64,000 nucleotides of DNA from Accumulibacter sp. (GCF_029255285.1 NZ_JAPUVI010000104.1:26068-90067), one strand, 5' to 3'; numbered from the stretch's first letter, positions 36,628 through 44,423 are shown. The notes: generated by a model not told the origin, from the sequence alone. Translations and numbers: made by a program.

Positions 36628-39627
36628 CTATTGCCCTTTGACGGCGATCGGATCGTCGATACCAACCGTGAAAATTACCGGCCGCTGCTCCCTCTTGGTC
36701 AATTCCATGACGCGGTCAGTAACATAACTCTGCAGAGTCGACGGGCGAATAAGGCCATCCTTCCGGAAATCTGCCCCGCCGCGAATACCCTCGATGATCG
36801 CTTTGGTAAAAGCACCGTTGCCCCATGCCGGGTCTTCCTGCGAGAGTTCCTTGCCCGTCGAGGACGCGAAAACGATCACGCCCCGCTCTTCGTTGATCTC
36901 GTTGAGCGCCTTGGTCAGATCGGGATTGGTGGATTGGCCCGGCCGAGCGTTAATACCGGAGTGGCAGGTGTCGATAAAAAATGCCGACCGACCTTTCAAC
37001 CCCAGCAGAGTCCTGGCAATCTCCTCGCCCGGCACCCACCGCTTTGGTGCGTTTTTCTGTTTCCACGCCTCAAACTCGGATCCGCTCTTGAAGTCCGCGC
37101 GTGAGGGTAAGACTTCCGGATCGCCAGGAATAAAATAATACGCCGACCCTACTCGATCACCGTGACCGGCCATAAAAACGACGCCTGCATCCCTTTCGCC
37201 GACTGTTTCACGCAGCCAGCGCAGCCCTTCGAGGATCTTCTCACGACTGGCCTGTTCGTTGATCAACAAGCGCGGTACGGCCGTACCGTATAGCTGGCCA
37301 GCCTGGCGAACCATATGATGGTTGAAGTCGCGCGCGTCCTTCTCTGCCAGTTCGAGTCGCCACTCCTCCGGGTACTTGCTGACACCGATGATCAACAAAT
37401 AAAGAGTGTCAAAACGAGTCTCTGGAAGCTTGGTGGGTGCCGCGCTGCGCCGGACATTGATGACCGCTGGTTCGGACTTGCCATACTTGTTGGCGGCGAA
37501 AATCCTGATCTGGCTGTCGACTGGTGGTACGGCCACCTGCACTTCCTGCGCTTCCCCGCGCGTACTCCGCAGGGCGCGGCTGTCAAGCGAACGAACGAGT
37601 TTATCGTTAACCCTTACCTTGACTTCGCCGACCGGTGCGTCGGGTGGGCTACGGAGGACGAAACGCACCGGCAAGGTGGTCGCCGAGCTTTCGATTTGGC
37701 TGTCGGTTTGCAGGTCGATCACGGGTGGCAAGGTGCTCGTAATCGGGGTCTTTTCGAACGCCATCGAAGCTTGCGGTAGCACGGGCGGTGAGGCCTTTAG
37801 CGGCGTAGTAGCCGATGGTGGCTGCTGCGGGACCGCTTTTTCGCTTGCCGCCAGAGCCGCCAGAGCCGCCTGAGCCTGACGAATCGCCTCACCTTCGTCG
37901 CCTGTTTGCAGGATGCTCTGTATGATCTCCGGGCGATAGAAGCGGTCGCGGAAGCGGCCCACTGAAAAGAAATCCGACGCTTGGTTCAGGCCGCGGTTCA
38001 AGTGCCAGCCGACCAGGTCCTCGCCGTCGAGTGAGGTATCGTAATAACCGGAAGCGGACCAGATGATCCAGCGCCTGCCGTCGACATGGACGAACAACGA
38101 CAGTTGCTCCACACCGTCCTGCAGGCGGTACCAGCGTATGGTACCGTCACCGAGCGCCGCTAGAGCCCACCGGCCATCACCGCTGATGTTCGTCGCCCAT
38201 ACCGCGCCCGGCGTTCTGCGTTCCCATATCTGATTGCCGTCGCCATCGAAAGCGCGCAGGTACCACTCTGTGCCTAGAACGAAACGTTGTTTGTCTGGTG
38301 ATAGCGCGACGCTCCTCGATACCTCGCCAGGGCGAAGCTGAAGTTGCCGCGAGCCCAATTTCGGAGTGGTCGAGTTCTTCCAGTTGCTCGGTCCCCCCCC
38401 CCAGCCAGGCTGGCGTGGCGGATCGACTCTTGCTTCCGTGCCCGGGCGCCGAATGTCCCCTTTGGTGAGATCGAAGAGAAGAGTGTCGCCTGCAGGAGCC
38501 GTCGGAAAGGACACCTGTTGTGCGTCCGCCGAAACCCGCAACCGGTCACCCGCGTCGCGGAAGTCCGCCGTCTGCGGTCTGGCGAAAAGGCGACGATTTC
38601 CGGAGCCGTCGAAGCTCGCCCACGACGGCTCGGCCGTGCCAACCACGACGCCGTCGCGCTGGGACGCCAGCGTCGTGACGATGTTGCTGAAGCCCGCAAG
38701 TTCTCGCCCCGGGCCGCGACCGGCGTCGGCAAACGCGAGTACCACGAAGCGATCGTTGGCCCGGGCAGTCCCGGCACCGATCAGCAATCGTCCGTCACCG
38801 GTCCACGCCACCCGGCCGAGATTTCCCTCGGCGCTCGATGGCGTCGAGTAGCGCGTGCCCAGCGTAGCCGCGTCCAGTACGTCGATATGTCCGGCGTCCT
38901 GGTATCCGACGGCAATCATGCTGCCGTCCGGAGAAAAAGCAACCGAGTACGGTCGCGCCGGCATCTGTTTTCTCGCTGTCCGCAGCAGGCCCTTTCGATC
39001 GACTCGGTACAGACGCACGCTGCCATCCAGACTGCAGGTCACCAATCTGCCGTCGGACGAAAAGTCAGCGCCATAGATGGCTTCGTTGTACTCCGGATCG
39101 CCACCCACTAATGCCAGGTTGCGTTGGAAAACTCGCAAGCCGGACTGGCGCAGGCCGAGCGCAACGAACTGGCTGTCCTTCGACCATGCCAGTTGTGTCA
39201 GAGGCGCTTCGAGGCCGGACAGCGTGCTCTTCGCCGGTAGGCGTCCCGACGCCCGATCGAACATATAGAGTGAGTGGGTTCTGCCGTCGAAGGCTGAATT
39301 GCCGCCAAGTGCAATCTGCTTGCCATCCGGTGACAGCGCTGCGGCATAAATTGCGCCGAGACCCTCGGATCCAACTGGTGGGCGAAGTACCGCAAGCAGC
39401 TTGCCGCTGCCGGTTTCCCACAGGCGAGCAGTCTTGTCCTCCGATGCCGTGACGATCCAACGCCCCTGAGCGTCGGTACTGACGCGTGTAATCAGCGACT
39501 GATGCCCGCCGGTTTCGATGCGCAGGATCGGTTCGACCGACAACTGTGCTCGAGAATTACCCGAAATGCCGAGGCAGAACCCCAGGAGGAAAAGCAACAG
39601 CGCTTGCAGGCTTCCTCTCCGCATCAC
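36628..39627 (-). CDS. Exported WD40-repeat protein with C-terminal caspase (peptidase C14) domain
   Basis: A 999-residue protein. A signal peptide (LQALLLFLLGFCLGISGNSRA) leads to a WD40-type propeller region at ~30-530 (for example WIVTASEDKTARLWETGSG), a Pro/Ala linker (~575-630), a beta-sandwich-like domain (~635-725) and a p20 caspase-like domain (~738-999). The catalytic dyad is visible: His822 in MAGHGDR and Cys888 in FIDTCHSG. Bacterial C14 proteins cleave after basic residues or act as signalling proteases. The signal peptide puts this one outside the cytoplasm, which is less usual. A run of ten G interrupts the propeller coding region at codons ~409-412. It overlaps the preceding OmpA-family gene by four bases. 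Confidence 0.88.
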   Translation of the reverse strand: MMRRGSLQALLLFLLGFCLGISGNSRAQLSVEPILRIETGGHQSLITRVSTDAQGRWIVTASEDKTARLWETGSGKLLAVLRPPVGSEGLGAIYAAALSPDGKQIALGGNSAFDGRTHSLYMFDRASGRLPAKSTLSGLEAPLTQLAWSKDSQFVALGLRQSGLRVFQRNLALVGGDPEYNEAIYGADFSSDGRLVTCSLDGSVRLYRVDRKGLLRTARKQMPARPYSVAFSPDGSMIAVGYQDAGHIDVLDAATLGTRYSTPSSAEGNLGRVAWTGDGRLLIGAGTARANDRFVVLAFADAGRGPGRELAGFSNIVTTLASQRDGVVVGTAEPSWASFDGSGNRRLFARPQTADFRDAGDRLRVSADAQQVSFPTAPAGDTLLFDLTKGDIRRPGTEARVDPPRQPGWGGGPSNWKNSTTPKLGSRQLQLRPGEVSRSVALSPDKQRFVLGTEWYLRAFDGDGNQIWERRTPGAVWATNISGDGRWALAALGDGTIRWYRLQDGVEQLSLFVHVDGRRWIIWSASGYYDTSLDGEDLVGWHLNRGLNQASDFFSVGRFRDRFYRPEIIQSILQTGDEGEAIRQAQAALAALAASEKAVPQQPPSATTPLKASPPVLPQASMAFEKTPITSTLPPVIDLQTDSQIESSATTLPVRFVLRSPPDAPVGEVKVRVNDKLVRSLDSRALRSTRGEAQEVQVAVPPVDSQIRIFAANKYGKSEPAVINVRRSAAPTKLPETRFDTLYLLIIGVSKYPEEWRLELAEKDARDFNHHMVRQAGQLYGTAVPRLLINEQASREKILEGLRWLRETVGERDAGVVFMAGHGDRVGSAYYFIPGDPEVLPSRADFKSGSEFEAWKQKNAPKRWVPGEEIARTLLGLKGRSAFFIDTCHSGINARPGQSTNPDLTKALNEINEERGVIVFASSTGKELSQEDPAWGNGAFTKAIIEGIRGGADFRKDGLIRPSTLQSYVTDRVMELTKREQRPVIFTVGIDDPIAVKGQ
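38393..38402 (-). repeat. G10 homopolymer inside the caspase gene reading frame
   Basis: Ten consecutive G residues on the coding strand encode W-G-G-G within QPGWGGGPSNW of the WD40-caspase gene. The frame is intact at length ten. A gain or loss of one base would truncate the protein before the rest of the propeller and the whole protease domain. I noticed no other mononucleotide run of this length inside a gene in the window. Confidence 0.9.
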
Positions 39628-40220
39628 CGAACGAGGATCTCGATCCGGCGATTACGAGGCTCGGGCGTTTCGTCCGGTGTGTTGACCAGTGGCTCGCGTT
39701 CCCCACGCCCCGCCGTCTGGATCGACTCGTCGGCAATACCTTGTTGCAACAATTTCTTCCGGAAAGACTCGGCTCGACGAAGCGCTAGTCGATCATTGTC
39801 GGCTATCGTGCCGACGCGATCAGTGTGACCGACGACAACAATGTCGGGTACCGGACGGCCCTTGATCTCAGCCAAGATTGCCACCAGCTCACTCTTCGAC
39901 GCGGCGGTCAACTCGTCACTGCCTTCCAGAAAATAAAGTGTGAACCTGGCCAACGGCGGCGGTGAAGCCTCCATCGCTTCGGCGTAGCGCTTCTTTACCT
40001 CCTGCTCGTTGGTGGTTCCTTGTTCGAAGCTTCCGCCAATGGTTGACCTGGCAGTCTGATACGGTTGCTCCAGCTTGAGTGGCTTACCGCCCTCCGAAGG
40101 CTTGATATCCAGGGTGCCCACCGATCCTCCGGCGCGATCGGGTAGCAGCACGAAACTGTCCCGGTGTGCGCACGCCGTGGCTGTCAAAGACAATACAAGT
40201 GTGATCAATAGCCTGTTCAT
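39624..40220 (-). CDS. OmpA-family outer-membrane (lipo)protein
   Basis: A 198-residue protein. The N-terminal signal ends in TATAC, a possible but non-canonical lipobox. The C-terminal ~100 residues form an OmpA/Pal peptidoglycan-binding domain: VVVGHTDRVG, NDRLALRRAESFRKKL and PRNRRIEILVR. Such domains tether outer-membrane complexes to the cell wall. It overlaps the caspase gene by four bases (ATGA) and follows the FecR-domain gene by three bases, so all are probably one transcript. It is the first of two OmpA-type proteins in the cluster. Confidence 0.88.
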   Translation of the reverse strand: MNRLLITLVLSLTATACAHRDSFVLLPDRAGGSVGTLDIKPSEGGKPLKLEQPYQTARSTIGGSFEQGTTNEQEVKKRYAEAMEASPPPLARFTLYFLEGSDELTAASKSELVAILAEIKGRPVPDIVVVGHTDRVGTIADNDRLALRRAESFRKKLLQQGIADESIQTAGRGEREPLVNTPDETPEPRNRRIEILVR

Positions 40221-40223
40221 GGC

Positions 40224-40718
40224 TTACTCCCCAACGCTGACGACGTAGTTCTTGGCGGTGCCCGTAAGTTCCGCCTTCGGTGTCATCATGCGCATGGCCT
40301 CGGGAGCCTGTTTGGCGATGTTGCCAGCCTGCACGGAAACGGTTCCCCGTTTGATATAGGCATCGAAGGCGCCCATATAGGTCGTCGAATCATAAGCGTA
40401 ACGCTGCAGCACGACCTCCGCGTCAGGGCCCAGCGAAAGCGTCGAGTTATCATTGAACATGACGCCAACCGATCCGTTGCCGCCGGTCTGGATAATGTCC
40501 TTTTCCTTCAGACGCGCGCCGACGACCCCTGGGTAACGCTGCCCGTCGCGCTCGATGTTGACGATGCCGCGCGATACTTTGATCTGAGCACCCCAAACAG
40601 TCGCGCCTTGCGCACTTGGCTCGGCCGCACAGATCGTCGCGGCGCACATCGGGACAAGCCAAAAGGCCACGCTCGTGCGGGAGATAAGAGTCCTTTTGTG
40701 TGTTCTCGTTCGGGACAT
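40224..40718 (-). CDS. Exported FecR-domain protein
   Basis: A 164-residue protein with a signal peptide (MSRTRTHKRTLISRTSVAFW..CAA) followed by a FecR-like beta domain: VSRGIVNIERDGQRYPGVVG, DIIQTGGNGSVGVMFNDNST and LSLGPDAEVVLQRYAYD. Classical FecR transmits signals to sigma factors, but this stand-alone periplasmic form, without an N-terminal sigma-binding segment, occurs in surface-protein loci. The ATG at 40718 has GGAAG upstream. It is the first gene of the unit that continues with OmpA, WD40-caspase and glycine-zipper genes, so it could sense or scaffold that assembly (inference). Confidence 0.88.
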   Translation of the reverse strand: MSRTRTHKRTLISRTSVAFWLVPMCAATICAAEPSAQGATVWGAQIKVSRGIVNIERDGQRYPGVVGARLKEKDIIQTGGNGSVGVMFNDNSTLSLGPDAEVVLQRYAYDSTTYMGAFDAYIKRGTVSVQAGNIAKQAPEAMRMMTPKAELTGTAKNYVVSVGE

Positions 40719-40951
40719 CACAGGCTTCCACAAAGAAGTTTCTCGGAACGTCGACGACCAGCGCATTCAGCCGTTCTCCTGCCCACCTCTCCTACTTGCA
40801 GCGGTGCCGCCTCCAGCAGACCGGTCCGCCGCCCGCTATGCTATTTGTACAGCGTCGCCAACAGGAGCGCGTGGCACCAGCCCGATCACGCTCAATGCCC
40901 GGTAGGTGGGAAGCTCCAATCTTAGCCTTTCCGGCGCCTTTTGTGTGGTTT

Positions 40952-40980
40952 CCGAGGGAAATGCATTTTGTTTCCCTCGG
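40952..40980. promoter_or_regulatory. 10-bp inverted repeat upstream of the FecR-caspase unit
   Basis: Perfect arms CCGAGGGAAA and TTTCCCTCGG are separated by nine bases, directly next to the terminator of the preceding unit and about 235 bases before the FecR gene. It is either an operator for that unit's promoter or a second hairpin reinforcing termination. No clear sigma-70 promoter could be fixed. Confidence 0.5.
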
Positions 40981-40984
40981 TGAT

Positions 40985-41024
40985 AAAAAAACCACCGCTG
41001 GCGGATGGCCGCCAGCGGTGGTTT
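40985..41024 (-). terminator. Rho-independent terminator of the pore/fibre unit
   Basis: Sixteen-base perfect arms (40989-41004 and 41009-41024) enclose a four-base loop. On the minus strand the stem is followed by a run of seven T. It starts 13 bases after the stop codon of the small repeat-protein gene. This is a strong intrinsic terminator and splits the cluster into two transcription units. Confidence 0.92.
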
Positions 41025-41037
41025 CAGGAGCGCTTCC

Positions 41038-41328
41038 TTATTTTCCGCCGATGACGCCGGCTTCGTTGGCCGCGGTGTTGCCCTTGCCTATTGCGACGGC
41101 GGCCGCGTTCTTCTGCTCGGCTTTGATCTTGGTGTTGCCTTGAACCTTGGTGTCGCCCTTGATCGCACCGGCTGTGTTCCTGGCCGTGTTGTCCTTGCCG
41201 ATCGCCACCGCCGCGACGTTTTCTTGTTTGGCGTCGATCTCGGTCTTGCCCTTGACTTCAGTCTTCTGGGCGAAAGCCGGCGAGGCAGCAAAGGCAACGG
41301 CGACAATGAGGGTCGCAATGGTACGCAT
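41038..41328 (-). CDS. Small secreted protein made of two curlin-like 37-residue repeats
   Basis: A 96-residue protein: signal peptide MRTIATLIVAVAFAASPAFA, then essentially nothing but two tandem 37-residue repeats (residues 23-59 and 60-96) with 23 identical positions. Each has alternating polar/small residues (T-x-V-x-G-x-T-x-I-x-A), then N-x-A-A-V-A-I-G-K and N-T-A-x-N-x-A-G-x-I. The alternation and regularly placed Asn and Gly resemble curlin and other beta-solenoid amyloid repeats, but it is not CsgA itself. I infer a fibre or surface subunit exported through the CsgG-like pore encoded in the same unit. It is the last gene before the terminator, a position giving a separate abundant short message in many fibre operons. 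Confidence 0.8.
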   Translation of the reverse strand: MRTIATLIVAVAFAASPAFAQKTEVKGKTEIDAKQENVAAVAIGKDNTARNTAGAIKGDTKVQGNTKIKAEQKNAAAVAIGKGNTAANEAGVIGGK

Positions 41329-41373
41329 AAGGCTTTTCCTTGTTTGGAATGGTTGGTGCAGTGACACCTGCCG

Positions 41374-41979
41374 TTAGCCGGCAACAACCTTGAACACCAC
41401 ACGGCGATTTCTCGGGTCACGAGGGTCGACGTCCCGCAGCGGATCGGTCGAACCCTTGCCGATAGGCACCAGGCGTCTACGTTCAACCGATCCCTTGTCC
41501 GAGATAAAACGGACTACGGCGTTGGCGCGGTCACGTGACAACGACATGTTTCGATCCGCGTTGCCTTCCGCATCGGTATGTCCTTCGACGATAATGCAGC
41601 GATCCGGTGTCAGCGAGAGAATTTTCGCTATTTCGACCAGCGTATTGCCCGACGCCGGGGAAATGACTGCACTGCCCGGGCGGAACTGAATCGGAAACTG
41701 GACGGCTGTTGCCCGGACGTCCGGCGGCAGAGCGGCGCAATCCATCGCGCCGCCAGCCGCCGCGGGGCTGCTGGTCGAAGCCTGCTGAGGATCGCCATCG
41801 AAAACGATAGCGCGCGTCCGTTTCTTCTTCGGAGCTTCCGACGGCTCGGTCATCGCTCGCTTCAATTCCTCGAGGCTCGACGCTTCATCGTCGGCGGCCA
41901 ACGCCGGTAGCACGGTCGCCCCGTTCATCAGGGTCAGTAGAGCAGCCGCTAGGGCCGCGCGATACAGGTTCGTTTTCAT
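41374..41979 (-). CDS. OmpA-family periplasmic/outer-membrane protein
   Basis: A 201-residue exported protein: signal peptide (MKTNLYRAALAAALLTLMNG..ALA), a charged spacer (EAPKKKRTRAIVFDGD) and a C-terminal OmpA/Pal domain (~90-201) with IQFRPGSAVISPASGNTL, IIVEGHTDAEG, SRDRANAVVRFI and PRNRRVVFKV. It should bind peptidoglycan and hold an outer-membrane complex in place. The ATG at 41979 has GAGAGAG upstream; 60 in-frame codons further upstream belong to the neighbouring gene region. It follows the small Cys-pair protein gene by eight bases. Confidence 0.9.
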   Translation of the reverse strand: MKTNLYRAALAAALLTLMNGATVLPALAADDEASSLEELKRAMTEPSEAPKKKRTRAIVFDGDPQQASTSSPAAAGGAMDCAALPPDVRATAVQFPIQFRPGSAVISPASGNTLVEIAKILSLTPDRCIIVEGHTDAEGNADRNMSLSRDRANAVVRFISDKGSVERRRLVPIGKGSTDPLRDVDPRDPRNRRVVFKVVAG

Positions 41980-41987
41980 CGACTCTC

Positions 41988-42293
41988 TCACTTGCACACG
42001 TTGATAACTTCTTTGGTCGTTACGACGATATCTTTCGGAGCTCGCTGCCCGGGTTGCACCGTACCGACGTTCACGTCGCACGTCCCCGCCCGCTTGCTTC
42101 CGATATTCACTACTCGCTTCTGTAGTGCGGGATCGTTGGGATTGCCACCTTTCTGCCAAGCCTTGGCCATGGCATTGTTTACTTTGGTCTGCGAGGCCGC
42201 ATTGAGGTTCTGCACGGCGAACGCGGCGCCTGTGGACGCACAGAGAGCCACGGCGACCAGATATTGCGCCAGTGAAAGTTTATTTGCATTCAT
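41988..42293 (-). CDS. Small secreted cysteine-pair protein
   Basis: A 101-residue protein with a signal peptide (MNANKLSLAQYLVAVALCAS..AFA). The mature part has a helical, Asn/Ala/Lys-rich half (ASQTKVNNAMAKAWQKGGN) and a C-terminal half with TCDVNVGTV and a terminal VINVCK. Two cysteines could form a disulfide. The C-terminal pattern C-x-N-[VI]-G-x-[VI]...C-K recurs in the next protein upstream (42280-42591), with which its gene overlaps by 14 bases. I do not recognise the family. Confidence 0.75.
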   Translation of the reverse strand: MNANKLSLAQYLVAVALCASTGAAFAVQNLNAASQTKVNNAMAKAWQKGGNPNDPALQKRVVNIGSKRAGTCDVNVGTVQPGQRAPKDIVVTTKEVINVCK

Positions 42294-42591
42294 CGCTGAC
42301 AATCGCTCCTATGTTGGTACATGCCTTTTTGTTGCGTCCCCCGACGATCGTTGTAACGTTCGACGTCGATATATTGATTCGTGTATTTCCTTTCTTGTCA
42401 CCTTGCACAACGCCGACCCGGTTCTTGGCGACGACATTGCTGCCGACGGCGACGGCAGTGGTGTTGTTCGAAGAGGCATTGATCTCCGTGTTCCCCTGTA
42501 TGCGTGTCGTCTTCTGTGCCAGGCTGCCCAGCGGAACTCCGATGCCGACGAGGAGAACGATCCAAGGGCTGATCGACGAGAAATGGTTCAT
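42280..42591 (-). CDS. Small secreted repeat protein with C-terminal cysteine pair
   Basis: A 103-residue protein: signal peptide (..IVLLVGIGVPLGSLA), one clear copy (28-65) of the 37-residue-type repeat seen in the 96-residue protein (QGNTEINASSNNTTAVAVG, NVVAKNRVGVVQGD), a second degenerate copy (68-100, GNTRINISTSNVTTIVGG) and a C terminus ACTNIGAIVSDECK. AGGAG precedes the ATG, which overlaps the metallopeptidase stop codon (ATGA). I read it as a paralogous fibre subunit or capping/adaptor protein, the cysteine pair setting it apart. No close family is recalled. Confidence 0.78.
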   Translation of the reverse strand: MNHFSSISPWIVLLVGIGVPLGSLAQKTTRIQGNTEINASSNNTTAVAVGSNVVAKNRVGVVQGDKKGNTRINISTSNVTTIVGGRNKKACTNIGAIVSDECK

Positions 42592-43538
42592 GGCAACTCT
42601 CCTGCCTTGACACGGAGTGGAAGCCGCACCGGCGGCTGGCCGCGCGCAAAGGAGTCACGCAGACCGGCCAGTACGTTTTCCGTGACCCCCAACCGGGCTG
42701 CTGAAAACGCTCCGGCATCTGGAGTAAACATCAGATAGGCTTGCACTTCGTTGATCACTAGATCCTCATTGTCCACCGAGTACCGCATGCCGGCCAGGAA
42801 TTTCTTGAAGGAATCCCTTTGCGCCGCAGTCAATCCGTTCGTCCAGAAGGCACGACAGTACTTGTTATAGGCCGCGTTGGTGTGAAATTCCGCATGGGCA
42901 AGTTCATGCAGCAAAATAGCGTAACGCGCCTGGCTGGTCACCGCCGGTTCGCCCCCGCGGCGTTCCTGGACCTGCGGTATCGAAAGGATCATCGCCTGCG
43001 GCCTCTGCACTTGGTAGAATCCGCGCCACTCCTTGATCAAGCCCTGCTCGAGAAGAAAGTCACGCAGCGCGTACTCCTCAGGGAACAACTCGACCTTGTC
43101 GCGATCTGCAAGGTTGAAGAACTGCACGAGGTCAGCTATCCGCAAGTCATGACCCGCGGCGAAATTGGCGAACGTCCGATGAGCGTTCCCAATATACTTC
43201 GCCAGTTCCAGCGAGGTTAGCACCCGCGGGTAGGGCTCGCTGTACTGCTGCTCAGTTAGTTGAGTTACCCGGTTGAAAGTCCGGCCAAGTTGCTCAAGTC
43301 CCGGCACATCGAGAATCATCACTTCGCTGTTTGGTGTGTAGCGCCAAACCACCGGGACATCGGTTTTCGAGTAGAAGATCGTCTTCAGGTCACCGTCCTT
43401 GACTTGGAAAGCGTGCGCACATGCGCTTCCCAATAGGCCGGCGGCCAACCCAAGCAACAGCAACATCCGACCGACGAAACGCGGCACGCCCACGATACTC
43501 TCCACCATTGTCAAAACAGCCGTCCGCCAGTTTCCCAT
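42588..43538 (-). CDS. Exported gluzincin-type zinc metallopeptidase-like protein
   Basis: A 316-residue protein with a signal peptide (~22-43, MLLLLGLAAGLLGSACAHA). The zinc site is HELAH (211-215) with a further His219, and NEVQAY provides a candidate third ligand Glu264, the gluzincin spacing pattern. Conserved-looking flanks are AILLHELAHAEFHTN and VINEVQAYLMF. It has a faint resemblance to predicted aminopeptidases (COG4324-like), but the family is not certain. Its ATG directly follows the stop of the upstream small-protein gene and its stop overlaps the next start, so it belongs to the pore/fibre unit. It may process or turn over secreted subunits; this is inference. Confidence 0.8.
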   Translation of the reverse strand: MGNWRTAVLTMVESIVGVPRFVGRMLLLLGLAAGLLGSACAHAFQVKDGDLKTIFYSKTDVPVVWRYTPNSEVMILDVPGLEQLGRTFNRVTQLTEQQYSEPYPRVLTSLELAKYIGNAHRTFANFAAGHDLRIADLVQFFNLADRDKVELFPEEYALRDFLLEQGLIKEWRGFYQVQRPQAMILSIPQVQERRGGEPAVTSQARYAILLHELAHAEFHTNAAYNKYCRAFWTNGLTAAQRDSFKKFLAGMRYSVDNEDLVINEVQAYLMFTPDAGAFSAARLGVTENVLAGLRDSFARGQPPVRLPLRVKAGELP

Positions 43539-43862
43539 TCAAGGCTTCTCCGTGACGGTCACACCCTCACCCTTCTTTCCCCATCGGATGGAATAGACCT
43601 TTTTAGTCTTCTTCGAAACGTACTCAGTAACCCCTCGGGCTATCTTGACGCCGTCGATACTCAGGGTGTCGTTGATGATTACGACGCCTTCGACATCGGC
43701 ATCCGGAGCGATCACGCCCTTTTCGTTGGCAACTGTATTCCCCGATGCCGAAACCGACGATCCGGGGCCGGTCTTCACGCTAATGCCGGACAGATCGATC
43801 GACACTTGCGCACCGGCCATAGCTGTACACAGCGACAATGGCAAAGCTACGAAATACCTCAT
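43539..43862 (-). CDS. Small secreted protein with a curlin-like motif
   Basis: A 107-residue protein: signal peptide MRYFVALPLSLCTAMAGA, then a segment VSASGNTVANEKGVI that matches the N-T-A-x-N-x-x-G-x-I end of the cluster's 37-residue repeats, a Val/Ile-rich middle (VEGVVIINDTLSIDGVKI) and a basic C-terminal part (VSKKTKKVYSIRWGKKGEG). AGGAG precedes the ATG. Its position recalls small accessory or nucleator proteins in curli and holdfast loci, but no CsgB, CsgE or CsgF similarity is evident. Confidence 0.75.
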   Translation of the reverse strand: MRYFVALPLSLCTAMAGAQVSIDLSGISVKTGPGSSVSASGNTVANEKGVIAPDADVEGVVIINDTLSIDGVKIARGVTEYVSKKTKKVYSIRWGKKGEGVTVTEKP

Positions 43863-43904
43863 TGCTCAGTCTCCTGGAAGCGGGTTTGCGACAAGTCACC
43901 TTGT

Positions 43905-44423
43905 CTAGTCGCTGCGTTGCCGGTAGGCGTTGGCCCGTGTTGCGTTTCTTGCTGCTGACTGCTCGGCTGGCGTGCCGTAAACCGGCCTTGGATTGGGTGG
44001 AACTGGAGCCGGCACGATGACCACCGGCTGCGCCGGGGCGTCGTCGCCAAGAAAGACGCGGTTTTCGTTGGCCCGTCTCCTGTTGTAGGCCGCCCCATTG
44101 CCCGCCGGAGACCCAGTGGCTGACCAGTCATTCACGCTGCCCCAACCGTTGTTATTTCCATCAATAATGACGATGTTTGGACTGGCCGAGTCGTCGTCAC
44201 CCCTCCGCCGTTCGACGTTCGCTCTTTGTCTTGCGTCGCGAGCGCCCTGCCCCGCAACGCTGGCTCCCGGCGCCGCCCCGCCACCGCCGCCGACGATGAT
44301 CTCGCCTAGGGCCGTCTGGCTCACGGCGAAGAACAGGCAGCCAGAGACGACAGCGCCAAACAGTCCGAACCGTCGAATAAACCGCGTCGAACAGTAGCGT
44401 AGCGGGGTGGGCATCTTGTTCAC
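43905..44423 (-). CDS. Secreted Gly/Asn/Arg-rich low-complexity protein
   Basis: A 172-residue exported protein with a hydrophobic signal (FGAVVSGCLFFAVSQTALG) followed by a glycine run (VGGGGGAAPGASVAG), Arg/Asp-rich stretches, an Asn-rich patch (IIDGNNNGWGSVNDW) and a Pro-rich linker (VVIVPAPVPPNPRPV). It looks intrinsically disordered. Its ATG overlaps the stop codon of the CsgG-like gene (ATGA), so the two are translationally coupled and probably work together. I do not recognise a family. Confidence 0.7.
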   Translation of the reverse strand: MNKMPTPLRYCSTRFIRRFGLFGAVVSGCLFFAVSQTALGEIIVGGGGGAAPGASVAGQGARDARQRANVERRRGDDDSASPNIVIIDGNNNGWGSVNDWSATGSPAGNGAAYNRRRANENRVFLGDDAPAQPVVIVPAPVPPNPRPVYGTPAEQSAARNATRANAYRQRSD

